Of a DNA stretch of 64,000 nucleotides, positions 46,154-54,623 are shown piece after piece. The stretch comes from Ignavibacteria bacterium. GTDB lineage: Bacteria; Bacteroidota; Ignavibacteria; Ignavibacteriales; SURF-24. The stretch covers positions 248,001 to 312,000 of the forward strand of contig JAAXKN010000002.1 in assembly GCA_025612375.1 (NCBI GenBank), written 5' to 3'. A program made the position numbers and the translations under genes. Each line of letters opens with the position of its first letter. Position 1 is the first letter of the stretch. Below the pieces are notes generated by a model. That model worked only from the letters and a program-made list of their open reading frames with translations, ran no database searches and had not been told where the DNA came from.

Positions 46154-47728
46154 GTGGATAATAAAATAGTAATCTTCGATACAACACTGCGCGATGGCGA
46201 ACAGTCACCAGGGGCTTCTTTGAACGTCTTTGAAAAGCTCGAAATTGCGCGCCAGCTTGTAAGGCTTAATGTGGATGTGATAGAGGCGGGTTTTCCCGTC
46301 TCCTCACCCGCACAGTTTGAAGCTGTAAAAAGAATTTCAGATGAATCTACGGCCATAATTGCGGCTCTGGCAAGGGCAAAGGAAGCAGATATCAAGTCTG
46401 CCTATGAAGCCCTGAAGAGCGCAAAGCATCCGAGGATTCATACGTTCTCCAGCACTTCGGACATCCATATACTGGGCAAGTTCGGCGACGACAAGTATGG
46501 CAGGACACTCAAGGAAAAACGCGACACGGTAGTTAAGATGTCTTATGACGCGGTGGCATATGCAAAGTCTTTCGTTCAGGACGTCGAATTTTCAGCCGAA
46601 GATGCAGGAAGAACAGACATCGGTTACCTCAGTGAAGTTGTTGAGGCCGCAATTGAAGCCGGTGCAACAACTGTTAATATACCCGACACGACAGGATACA
46701 CACTCCCTGAAGAATTCGGGGCAATAATAAGCGAGTTAAGAAAAAGAGTTAAAAATATAGACAGGGCCATTATCAGCGTGCACTGCCACAACGACCTGGG
46801 CCTTGCTGTAGCAAACACTTTAAGCGCCTTAAAGAACGGAGCGCGGCAGGTGGAATGCACAATTAACGGAATTGGCGAAAGAGCCGGCAACGCATCTTTG
46901 GAAGAAGTTGTAATGGCTCTTAAGGTAAGACAGGATATCTGCGGATTTCATACCGATATAAACTCACCCGAGATATTCAACACCAGCCGTATGGTATCGG
47001 GCTTTAGCGGAATGGTAATTCAGCCGAATAAAGCAATTGTTGGCGAGAATGCATTCGCGCATGAGTCCGGAATCCATCAGGATGGAATGCTCAAAAACAA
47101 GCAGACCTATGAGATAATAACTCCTGAACTGGTTGGTGTAAATAAATCGAGGATTGTCCTGGGACGCCATTCAGGTCGCCACGGGCTTGAAAGCCGCCTG
47201 AAGGAACTGGGATATAATAAAAAAGGTGAAGAACTTCAGGCCGTATATGAAAAATTCCTGGCTCTTGCAGACAAGAAAAAAGAGATATTTGATGAGGACC
47301 TGAGACTTTTGATGGGCGACGATGTGCGCAGGGATGAAGAGCATTTTGAGATTGTCTCGCTTCAGGTTCAGTCGGGCACAACGGCAATACCGACCGCCAC
47401 TGTTGCAATAAAGTCGGGTGAAGAAATTCTTCAGGGCTCGGCCATAGGCGACGGGCCTGTAGACGCATGCTTTAATGCCATTGAAATGGTGCTTAATGTA
47501 AAGCCCGTTGTTGAGGCTTATCATGTGCGCTCTGTAACTTCAGGCCGCCAGGCGATGGGTGAGGCCATAGTAAGAACAAGACATGATGAAAAATCCTTTA
47601 CAGGTAGGGGCATTTCAACAGACATTATTGAGGCAAGTGCCAGGGCATTTTTAATGGCAGTAAACGCCCAGTACCTTTACCTGAAAAATGAAAACGCTCA
47701 GGATGAAGAAGAGCTCTCTGTAGCTTAA
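46154..47728 (+). CDS. leuA: 2-isopropylmalate synthase
   Basis: 524 aa enzyme that joins acetyl-CoA with 2-oxoisovalerate, the committed step to leucine. It starts at GTG 46154 behind GAGAGGAG. The HMGL-type TIM barrel opens with IFDTTLRDGEQSPGASLNV and carries the metal His pair in SVHCHNDLGLAVANTLSALK. The substrate-site pattern GIGERAGNASLEEVVMAL is the LeuA form. The C-terminal about 120 residues are the LeuA regulatory domain (DEEHFEIVSLQVQSGTTAIP), which binds leucine. Distinct from cimA further downstream: this copy has QSP where cimA has QGE after the DTTLRDG motif. Confidence 0.94.
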   Translation: MDNKIVIFDTTLRDGEQSPGASLNVFEKLEIARQLVRLNVDVIEAGFPVSSPAQFEAVKRISDESTAIIAALARAKEADIKSAYEALKSAKHPRIHTFSSTSDIHILGKFGDDKYGRTLKEKRDTVVKMSYDAVAYAKSFVQDVEFSAEDAGRTDIGYLSEVVEAAIEAGATTVNIPDTTGYTLPEEFGAIISELRKRVKNIDRAIISVHCHNDLGLAVANTLSALKNGARQVECTINGIGERAGNASLEEVVMALKVRQDICGFHTDINSPEIFNTSRMVSGFSGMVIQPNKAIVGENAFAHESGIHQDGMLKNKQTYEIITPELVGVNKSRIVLGRHSGRHGLESRLKELGYNKKGEELQAVYEKFLALADKKKEIFDEDLRLLMGDDVRRDEEHFEIVSLQVQSGTTAIPTATVAIKSGEEILQGSAIGDGPVDACFNAIEMVLNVKPVVEAYHVRSVTSGRQAMGEAIVRTRHDEKSFTGRGISTDIIEASARAFLMAVNAQYLYLKNENAQDEEELSVA

Positions 47729-47778
47729 TGAAATGAGATAACCGGAATTCGAAAAAGAATAATACTTAAGGAAATAAA

Positions 47779-49074
47779 ATGGGAATGACAATAACCGAAA
47801 AGATACTCGCCAGGTCAGCAGGAAAGTCAAGGCTGACCCCGGGCGAGAATGTCTGGCTGAATGTCGACGTCCTGATGACGCATGACGTCTGCGGGCCGCC
47901 GACAATAGAAATATGGAAGAAGGAATTCGGGAGTGAAGCTAAAATATGGGATAAAGATAAGCTCGTTATCATCCCCGATCACTATATATTCACAGAAAAC
48001 ACACACGCAAACAGAAACGTTGAAATGCTTAGGACCTTTGCAAAGGAACAGGAGCTTAAGAATTACTATGACCCCGGAACAGACCGCTACAAGGGCGTCT
48101 GCCATATAGCCCTGGCTGAAGAAGGTTTTAACGTTCCCGGTACTGTGCTCTTCGGAACGGACTCGCACACATGTACTTCGGGTGCTTTCGGCATGTTCTC
48201 GACAGGCGTTGGAAATACGGATGCCGCTTTTATTATGGGTACGGGCAAGATCTGGGAGAAAGTGCCTGAATCAATAAAATTTACTTTTAACGGAAAGATG
48301 CCTGAATACCTGACAGCAAAAGACCTGATCCTTCAGATCCTCGGCGACATTGGAACCGACGGCGCCACATACTGCGCAATGGAGTTTGACGGAGAAGCCA
48401 TAGAGTCACTTTCAATGTATGAGAGGATGACTCTTACAAATATGGCAATTGAAACCGGCGCCATAAGCGGCATAATTGCCGTTGACGGTGTAACTGAAAA
48501 ATACCTCGAGGGAAGGGTGAAAGGAAGCTACGAAGTTTTCAAAAGCGACAATGATGCAAAATATCTTAAGACATTTACCTATGACGTTTCCAAGCTCAGG
48601 CCCGTTGTTGCAGCTCCGCACAGCCCGGACAAGCGTGCTCTTGCCAGCGAAGTTAAAGGAACAAGAGTTACAAAGTGCTACATAGGTTCATGCACGGGAG
48701 GGAAAATTACAGACTTCCGTTTTGCAGCCAGGGTTCTTGCAGGAAACACGGTTAAAATCCCGACCTTTATAGTCCCCGGTTCCACTACAGTTGCCAGGAT
48801 GCTGGAAGAGGAAACTTATGAGGGCTCAACACTGAAGGATATATTTATCAGTGCCGGATGCAGGATTGCACCTCCTTCATGCGCGGCGTGCCTGGGCGGA
48901 CCGGCTGACACCTTCGGGCGCTCGGTTGACGGAGACGTTGTTGTTTCCACTACTAACAGGAATTTCCCGGGACGCATGGGAAGCAAGAATGCCGGAGTTT
49001 ACCTGGCTTCACCACTTACAGTAGCAGCAACAGCCGTGAACGGCTCACTGGCCGACCCGGCAGAGTGCATGTAA
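47779..49074 (+). CDS. leuC: 3-isopropylmalate/(R)-2-methylmalate dehydratase large subunit
   Basis: 431 aa aconitase-family subunit with a [4Fe-4S] cluster. Cluster ligands lie in CYIGSCTGGKITDF and in CRIAPPSCAACLGGPADTF. Also seen are TVLFGTDSHTCTSGAFGMFS and KDLILQILGDIGTDGATY. The length is that of the short archaeal-type LeuC (about 420-430 aa), rather than the 460-aa enterobacterial form. It works with the leuD product encoded 37 nt downstream. With cimA and leuB present, it probably also isomerises citramalate. Confidence 0.94.
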   Translation: MGMTITEKILARSAGKSRLTPGENVWLNVDVLMTHDVCGPPTIEIWKKEFGSEAKIWDKDKLVIIPDHYIFTENTHANRNVEMLRTFAKEQELKNYYDPGTDRYKGVCHIALAEEGFNVPGTVLFGTDSHTCTSGAFGMFSTGVGNTDAAFIMGTGKIWEKVPESIKFTFNGKMPEYLTAKDLILQILGDIGTDGATYCAMEFDGEAIESLSMYERMTLTNMAIETGAISGIIAVDGVTEKYLEGRVKGSYEVFKSDNDAKYLKTFTYDVSKLRPVVAAPHSPDKRALASEVKGTRVTKCYIGSCTGGKITDFRFAARVLAGNTVKIPTFIVPGSTTVARMLEEETYEGSTLKDIFISAGCRIAPPSCAACLGGPADTFGRSVDGDVVVSTTNRNFPGRMGSKNAGVYLASPLTVAATAVNGSLADPAECM

Positions 49075-49111
49075 TTAAAAAGTGTTCGGAACTAAAATTT
49101 ATAGGTAAAAG

Positions 49112-49675
49112 ATGAACAATAAAATTTCCGGCAGGGCATATGTCCTGGGCGATAATATAGATACAGACCAGATCATTCCGGCAGAGCACCTCGTCTATTC
49201 AACTAGCGACGAGGAGGAACTGAAAAACTACGGGCGCTTTGCACTCTCGGGAGTCCCTCCCGCACAGGCAGGCCTTCCGGAAGGAAGAAAGCCATTTGTA
49301 AAGGAAGGCGGATATACCTCTGAATATACGGTAATAATCGGCGGCTCGAACTTCGGGTGCGGCTCCTCACGCGAGCATGCCCCGCTGGCGCTTAACGTTG
49401 CAGGCCTGAAGGCCGTTGTTGCAGAATCGTATGCAAGAATATTCTACCGCAACTCGGTTGACGGCGGCTTCATTATACCTTTTGAAACACCTGTGAAGCT
49501 TAACGAAGTCATAAAAACAGGCGACGAGGTTGAAGTGGACCTTGGAGCTAACACAATAACAAACTTAAGCGACAAGAAGACCTACAGCCTTAATTCCCTG
49601 GGCAGCGTTTATGATATAGTGATGGCTGGCGGCATATTTTCATATGCCAGAAAAACAGGAATGCTGGCTAAGTAA
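49112..49675 (+). CDS. leuD: 3-isopropylmalate/(R)-2-methylmalate dehydratase small subunit
   Basis: 187 aa swivelling domain subunit of LeuCD. Motifs: LGDNIDTDQIIPAEHL, IGGSNFGCGSSREHAPLAL and ARIFYRNSVDGGFIIP. It is slightly longer than the archaeal-type small subunit, by an insertion near residues 30-65. It partners the upstream leuC and leads into cimA after 17 nt. Confidence 0.93.
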   Translation: MNNKISGRAYVLGDNIDTDQIIPAEHLVYSTSDEEELKNYGRFALSGVPPAQAGLPEGRKPFVKEGGYTSEYTVIIGGSNFGCGSSREHAPLALNVAGLKAVVAESYARIFYRNSVDGGFIIPFETPVKLNEVIKTGDEVEVDLGANTITNLSDKKTYSLNSLGSVYDIVMAGGIFSYARKTGMLAK

Positions 49676-49692
49676 ATCAGAAAGAGGAATGT

Positions 49693-51285
49693 GTGGAAAG
49701 AAAGACGATTGAAATATTCGATACTACTCTGCGCGACGGTACTCAGGGGGAGGGGATAAGCATTTCTGTGCAGGATAAGCTTATTATTGCCCGCAAGCTT
49801 GATGAATTCGGTGTTGATATTATTGAAGGCGGCTGGCCCGGAAGCAATCCGAGAGACGAGGAGTTCTTCCGCTACGCCAAAGAACTGAACCTGGAAAGGG
49901 CACAGCTCTCGGCATTCGGAAGTACGGCGCGCGACCTGAAAAATATACAGGGAGACGCCAACCTGAATGCGCTTCTTAAGGCCGGGACCCCGGTTGTTTC
50001 AATTTTCGGGAAAACCTGGCGCCTGCACGCTGAAAAGGGCTTAGGGATTTCCAAAAGTGAGAACGAGGAACTGATATATAATTCGGTCCGTTTCTTAAAG
50101 GAACATGGGCGTAAAGTAGTATATGATGCCGAGCACTTGTTTGACGGCTATAAGGATGACCCGGAGTTTGCCATTTCCATGCTTCTTGCGGCTGAAAAGG
50201 CCGGGGCTGACGTTCTTGTACTCTGCGACACTAACGGCGGATGCCTGCCGGGTGAAATCTTTGAGGTTGTTAGTGCTATAAAAGCGAGAGTTACGGCAAA
50301 AATTGGTATTCATGCCCATAACGATTCTGAACTTGCAGTTGCCAATACGCTTTCGGCAATTCAGGCCGGGGCACTCCACATACAGGGCACAATTAACGGC
50401 GTGGGGGAAAGATGCGGTAATGCAAACCTATGCAGCATAATACCTAATATCGTCCTTAAAGCTAAATGTGAGACAAACTCCAAAGTTGACCTTCAGGGAC
50501 TTACTGCACTCTCAAACTTTGTCTATGAGACGATGAATCTTGTGCCATATTCGAGGGCAGCTTTTACAGGTAAATCGGCATTCGCGCACAAAGGCGGCAT
50601 TCACGTAAGCGCCGTTTTGAAGGACAGCAGAATGTATGAGCACATCGATCCTAAGGAAGTCGGCAACAAGCAGAGGGTGCTGGTTTCGGATCTTGCAGGA
50701 CAGAGCAATATACGATACAAGGCAAAGGAGCTTGGAGTTGACATTGAAGGCGAGCCTGAACTGACGAAAAAGCTGACGGCACATATAAAGAGTATGGAGT
50801 TTGAAGGCTATCAGTTCGACGGCGCCGACGCGTCGTTTGAACTTATAATGCACTCGGAGATGAAGGACTTTACACCTTACTTCCAGGTGCTTAATTCAAA
50901 GGTCAACGTAATGAACGACTCGGGCGGCATGAACGAATCCGAGGCGATACTAAAGGTTGAGGTTAACGGCGAAATTGAGCATACGGCTTCAAACGGCGAC
51001 GGCCCGGTTAACGCGCTGGATAACGCACTGCGCAAGGCTCTCTTAAGGTTTTATCCCGAGATCTCGCTCATTGAGCTCGTTGACTATAAGGTGCGCGTGC
51101 TGGATGAAAAGCAGGGCACCTCGTCTAAAGTAAGGGTTTTAATACAGTCGAGCGACGGCTCTGAAACATGGTCAACGGTTGGCGTCAGCAGCAACATTTT
51201 TGAAGCCAGCCTGCAGGCATTAAATGACAGCATTAATTATAAACTTTTCAAATTGAATAACAGAATTATTTCACAAGCAAATTAA
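49693..51285 (+). CDS. cimA: (R)-citramalate synthase
   Basis: 530 aa enzyme of the LeuA/CimA family that condenses acetyl-CoA with pyruvate to citramalate, giving 2-oxobutyrate and then isoleucine without threonine. It starts at GTG 49693 after AGAGGA. The sequence fits the CimA group: IFDTTLRDGTQGEGISISVQ, IEGGWPGSNPRDEEFFR, LCDTNGGCLPGEIFEVVSAI, HNDSELAVANTLSAIQAG and NGVGERCGNANLCSIIPNI. The C-terminal regulatory domain runs from about 400 (FELIMHSEMKDFTPYF). The missing ilvA and the presence of a second LeuA-like gene agree with this call. Confidence 0.93.
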   Translation: MERKTIEIFDTTLRDGTQGEGISISVQDKLIIARKLDEFGVDIIEGGWPGSNPRDEEFFRYAKELNLERAQLSAFGSTARDLKNIQGDANLNALLKAGTPVVSIFGKTWRLHAEKGLGISKSENEELIYNSVRFLKEHGRKVVYDAEHLFDGYKDDPEFAISMLLAAEKAGADVLVLCDTNGGCLPGEIFEVVSAIKARVTAKIGIHAHNDSELAVANTLSAIQAGALHIQGTINGVGERCGNANLCSIIPNIVLKAKCETNSKVDLQGLTALSNFVYETMNLVPYSRAAFTGKSAFAHKGGIHVSAVLKDSRMYEHIDPKEVGNKQRVLVSDLAGQSNIRYKAKELGVDIEGEPELTKKLTAHIKSMEFEGYQFDGADASFELIMHSEMKDFTPYFQVLNSKVNVMNDSGGMNESEAILKVEVNGEIEHTASNGDGPVNALDNALRKALLRFYPEISLIELVDYKVRVLDEKQGTSSKVRVLIQSSDGSETWSTVGVSSNIFEASLQALNDSINYKLFKLNNRIISQAN

Positions 51286-51299
51286 TTTTCGGAGATTAT

Positions 51300-52253
51300 A
51301 TGGCATTTGAATCAGATTATGTGTGGATGGAAGGGCAAATGGTTCCTTTTAACGAGGCCAAGTTACACTTTTTAACGAGTTCACTTCATTACGGTACAGG
51401 CGTTTTTGAAGGAATCCGCTCTTATTCTACTCCCAACGGACCAGCAGTCTTCAGACTTAAAGACCACCTTAACAGATTAATTAAGAGCACACAGGTTCTC
51501 GGCATGAGCGACCTCCAGTACTCAATAGACGAAATCTACAACGCAACTATAGAACTCGTGCGCATAAACAAAATGGAAGAGTGCTACATCAGGCCTCTTG
51601 TATATATCAAGGAAGGCGGCTGGAACCTTACTGTTGACGGAGTGAAAATTGACCTCTCTATTGCGGTCTGGAAGTGGACAAACTATTTAGGGCAGGAAGC
51701 ACTGAAAAGGGGTGTAAGGGCAAACGTGTCCTCATATCCAAGGCACCATCCAAACATAATGATGACAAAAGCTAAAGTTGCCGGCAACTATGTCAATTCA
51801 GTGCTTGCAAAAACCGAAAGCCTGAGGGCGGGTTTTGATGAAGCTATACTGCTTGATCCCTACGGATATGTTTCAGAGTGCACGGGAGAAAATATTTTCT
51901 TAGTCCGTAACGGCATAATTTACACTCCTCCACGTACCGGCGTACTTGAAGGTGTTACACGCGACAGCATAATTGCGGTTGCAAAGGACCGCGGCTATGA
52001 AGTAATTGAAGAGCAGATCTCGCGCGACCAGCTTTATATTGCCGATGAGGTATTCGTTACCGGAACGGCCAGTGAGGTAATTGCCTTAAGAGAGATCGAC
52101 AACAGGAAAATAGGCGCAGGCTCTATGGGACCCGTAAGCGCCGACCTGCAGGAGGCTTATACAAAAGTAATCCACGGCAAGGACAAAAATTACGAGAAAT
52201 GGCTGGACTACATCTACACGGATGATTCCGATGAAGCCCGCGAAGCTGTTTAA
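51300..52253 (+). CDS. ilvE: Branched-chain amino acid aminotransferase
   Basis: 317 aa fold-type IV PLP enzyme for the last step to Val, Leu and Ile. GGAG lies 5 nt upstream. Motifs: HYGTGVFEGIRSYSTPNGPA, YIRPLVYIKEGG, the PLP lysine K159 in MMTKAKVAGNYVNSVLAK, LDPYGYVSECTGENIFLVRN and the phosphate-binding GTASEVIALREI. It closes the ten-gene operon; a hairpin follows at 52296. Confidence 0.95.
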   Translation: MAFESDYVWMEGQMVPFNEAKLHFLTSSLHYGTGVFEGIRSYSTPNGPAVFRLKDHLNRLIKSTQVLGMSDLQYSIDEIYNATIELVRINKMEECYIRPLVYIKEGGWNLTVDGVKIDLSIAVWKWTNYLGQEALKRGVRANVSSYPRHHPNIMMTKAKVAGNYVNSVLAKTESLRAGFDEAILLDPYGYVSECTGENIFLVRNGIIYTPPRTGVLEGVTRDSIIAVAKDRGYEVIEEQISRDQLYIADEVFVTGTASEVIALREIDNRKIGAGSMGPVSADLQEAYTKVIHGKDKNYEKWLDYIYTDDSDEAREAV

Positions 52254-52295
52254 TTAGTTGGAAATTTAATTTGTAGGACACAAAAACCCATGTAC

Positions 52296-52323
52296 CTGCC
52301 GGGAGGAGCAATTTTCCCGGCAG
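52296..52323 (+). terminator. Hairpin after ilvE, probable operon end
   Basis: A 9-bp stem, CTGCCGGGA/TCCCGGCAG (52296-52304 with 52315-52323), can be extended by GTAC/GTAC around a bulge. A second small stem, CTAGC/GCTAG, follows at 52331-52351. No clear T run follows, so this is a probable rather than certain terminator. Confidence 0.55.
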
Positions 52324-52536
52324 CGTACCTCTAGCTAAAGCTTGGGGCTAGTCATAAAAACATTTCCGGTCTTGATTCAAATTGTAAAAACAATTAACTT
52401 TACTCATCACAAAATCGTGTCCGGAATCACTTCTGCAATCATTTAATCCGGATATATTAATATCATATTGAGCAACGGAGTACTATGAATTTTTGATACC
52501 TTTTATCTTTCCAAATCACTAAAAACAGGTAGCAAA

Positions 52537-53193
52537 ATGTCAAAACAGTATTTCTCATTGCTGGTTCTGGTCTCAATATTACTTTCCGGAATTCTCATGG
52601 CTCAGAATTCCCGTTCCATTCAGTTTAATGCCGGGGCCGTATTCCCGATGAACTCCTCAAAAGGCTTCAGCACAGCTTTCCAGTACAATTATTCCGTTAG
52701 TCCTGCAATTCAGCTCTATGCGTATTCAGGCATCTCATACTGGGATGAAAACCACATCATTCATGAGATGGACTATTCGGAAATCCAAAAGCAGCAGTTT
52801 ACGACCTCATATGACGCCGATGAGCACGTCTTAATTCCTCTATATTTGGGAAGCCGGATCAATGTGCATTCCGACAGGCTTTTTACTACTTTCGTGAACC
52901 TGGAGGCAGGGTATTCGCATTTAAGCTACAATGTTTATGATAACGTTAAAGTAGTTGATGAGAATACCGGCAGGGTGACGGAGTTCTATGCTGATCCTAA
53001 GACCAAAAGGAAAGTCAACGACAACCTCTTCGGCATAGGCGCCGGGATAGGGCTCTCGCATGAAATTGCGCAGGGTATAGAGCTTCAGTTAAGCTATAAA
53101 CTGAATACATTTATTAATTCAAGCTATAACGGATTTTTCACCAGCCGCGGGACATACAACACCGTTGCATTGGGATTGAATTACGGTATTTGA
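52537..53193 (+). CDS. Small outer-membrane beta-barrel protein
   Basis: 218 aa. Residues 1-22 are a signal peptide ending LMAQ. The rest alternates in short amphipathic strands (SIQFNAGAVFPMN, IQLYAYSGISYW, HVLIPLYLGSRINV, GIGAGIGLSHEIA) and ends TVALGLNYGI, as in OmpW/OmpA-type eight-stranded barrels. I would not assign a named family. The gene is alone between the ilv operon and a convergent operon, with a degenerate REP-like palindrome just past its stop. Confidence 0.75.
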   Translation: MSKQYFSLLVLVSILLSGILMAQNSRSIQFNAGAVFPMNSSKGFSTAFQYNYSVSPAIQLYAYSGISYWDENHIIHEMDYSEIQKQQFTTSYDADEHVLIPLYLGSRINVHSDRLFTTFVNLEAGYSHLSYNVYDNVKVVDENTGRVTEFYADPKTKRKVNDNLFGIGAGIGLSHEIAQGIELQLSYKLNTFINSSYNGFFTSRGTYNTVALGLNYGI

Positions 53194-53210
53194 ATAATAT
53201 CTGGTAAGAC

Positions 53211-53230
53211 GGGCGCGCCGCCGCGCGCCC
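53211..53230. repeat. Degenerate REP-like palindrome
   Basis: The 7-bp stem GGGCGCG/CGCGCCC aligns with the RAYT-linked REP 3 (GGGCGCAC... and ...GTGCGCCC) but lacks the CTAC foot, reading CCTG at that place. It lies in the 47-bp gap between two convergent genes. Confidence 0.6.
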
Positions 53231-53240
53231 CTGAAAAAAT

Positions 53241-53441
53241 CTACCAGGATTCCAAGATCTCCTGCACGCGGCCTACCTGGCCGTCCTCGAGGCGCACCTT
53301 GATGCCGTGCGGATGAGATTTTGATGAGGTAAGTATATCCTTAACCACTCCTTCAGTTCTCTTTCCAGTCCTCTGATCCTGCTTTAATACAATTGAAACC
53401 CTCAATCCGGGCGTTATATCTTTGCGGTTTTTGCCGTCCAT
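53241..53441 (-). CDS. YwbE family protein
   Basis: 66 aa protein of the YwbE/DUF2196 family: DITPGLRVSIVLKQDQRTGK, GVVKDILTSSKSHPHGIKVR and LEDGQVGRVQEIL. It is a small beta-rich, KOW/SH3-like protein of unknown function. It lies 15 nt downstream of the AttH/CrtC-like gene on the same strand and probably ends that operon. Confidence 0.9.
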   Translation of the reverse strand: MDGKNRKDITPGLRVSIVLKQDQRTGKRTEGVVKDILTSSKSHPHGIKVRLEDGQVGRVQEILESW

Positions 53442-53456
53442 TTAATTTCCTTTAGT

Positions 53457-54623
53457 TTATAACACTTCACCATAACCTGTCAGTTCAACGTATCCGGTGC
53501 CTTCAACAGGACGGCTGTTCCATGTTCCTTTAATCTTTACCGCCCCTTCCCAGTATCTTACGGAAACGTTTAATTCCTGGTTCCTAACATAAGGAATTAT
53601 TTCGAGATAAATACCCTTTGAGGGGATTGAAAGCTTCCAGCCCGAAGGATATTCTCCTCCCAAGGGACTTGTCCACTTCCCAAGCACTTCAATCTTGACA
53701 TCTTCTTTTTTAACGGGTTCTGTATGCCCATCCCCATTTACAACGAGTCCGCTTGAAAACCTGTCTGCCTCGCCGCTTTTAAGCCTCATCTGGTAGTACA
53801 TTATCTCTTTTGAATTATTAAGCTGAAGAGAAAACCAGTCCCAGCCCGCCTGGCTGCGGCTTAGGGCGCTGGTGCTCCATTCGCGGTCCATCCATGAAAG
53901 GCCTCTTATGTTAAAGTCCGTGTTATTTATCTTAACTGTTCCATAAGTCTGAAGCCTTGTAAGCGAGTAGTAGTATGAAGCATCCCCCCGTTCAGGGCCT
54001 TTCCGGCTTAAGCCCTGATCTCCCTGGAGGACCACGGGTTTCATGCTTTTTAATGTAAATTCAATTGATATACCTTTTTCTTCAGCTTTAAGATGGAGCA
54101 CCGGAATGCCGTTACTTTCCTCTCCTTTAATTTCCTTTATCTCCCAGTCCTCCAGCCACACACGGAATGGACGTGCCGCGGCGCCGGCAAGCGATTCTGC
54201 CCCGCGGCTGAAGCGTTCAAAATTGTAGAATCTGTCGTTTTCTATATCAGTAAGCGTAAAGTGCCCCATATAAACCTGACTGCTTCTCCATGGGGAGGAG
54301 CCCTTAAGAGAGTCGTGTGAAATGGCGGTGCGGAAAATGGTGAGCTGGTAGCCGAAATGATGCCCATCCTCTGACTGCAGATTCCCTGTAAAGTACCACC
54401 ACTCGGTTTTGTAGCCCGGATGGGGCCCATAGTCTTCAGGGAAAATAAATTTACGCGGGTTAATTGCTCTTTTATATCCCGCCGTGTCGCCTCCCGACAT
54501 CGCTTTTGAAACTGAAAGACTGGTATTTATCTCCCCAGCTCTCCGGCTTCTTTGTGTAAGAAGATAGGCTCCTGCAGAAAGGGTGATAAGAGCAATTATT
54601 ATCATAACTACAGTTTTTTTCAT
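53457..54623 (-). CDS. AttH/CrtC-like (carotenoid 1,2-hydratase family) lipocalin-type protein
   Basis: 388 aa exported or anchored protein. Residues 5-24 are a hydrophobic N-terminal anchor (VVMIIIALITLSAGAYLL). Residues about 60-385 are an AttH/CrtC beta domain with the hallmark GPHPGYKTEWWYFTGNL, then HFGYQLTIFR, YMGHFTLTD and WMDREWSTSALSRSQAGWDW. Members related to carotenoid hydratase often sit with FtsX-type ABC exporters, as here: the start codon abuts the stop of the permease gene with no gap. No carotenoid genes are nearby, so a lipid- or lipoprotein-export helper is more likely than a hydratase. That is inference. Confidence 0.85.
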   Translation of the reverse strand: MKKTVVMIIIALITLSAGAYLLTQRSRRAGEINTSLSVSKAMSGGDTAGYKRAINPRKFIFPEDYGPHPGYKTEWWYFTGNLQSEDGHHFGYQLTIFRTAISHDSLKGSSPWRSSQVYMGHFTLTDIENDRFYNFERFSRGAESLAGAAARPFRVWLEDWEIKEIKGEESNGIPVLHLKAEEKGISIEFTLKSMKPVVLQGDQGLSRKGPERGDASYYYSLTRLQTYGTVKINNTDFNIRGLSWMDREWSTSALSRSQAGWDWFSLQLNNSKEIMYYQMRLKSGEADRFSSGLVVNGDGHTEPVKKEDVKIEVLGKWTSPLGGEYPSGWKLSIPSKGIYLEIIPYVRNQELNVSVRYWEGAVKIKGTWNSRPVEGTGYVELTGYGEVL

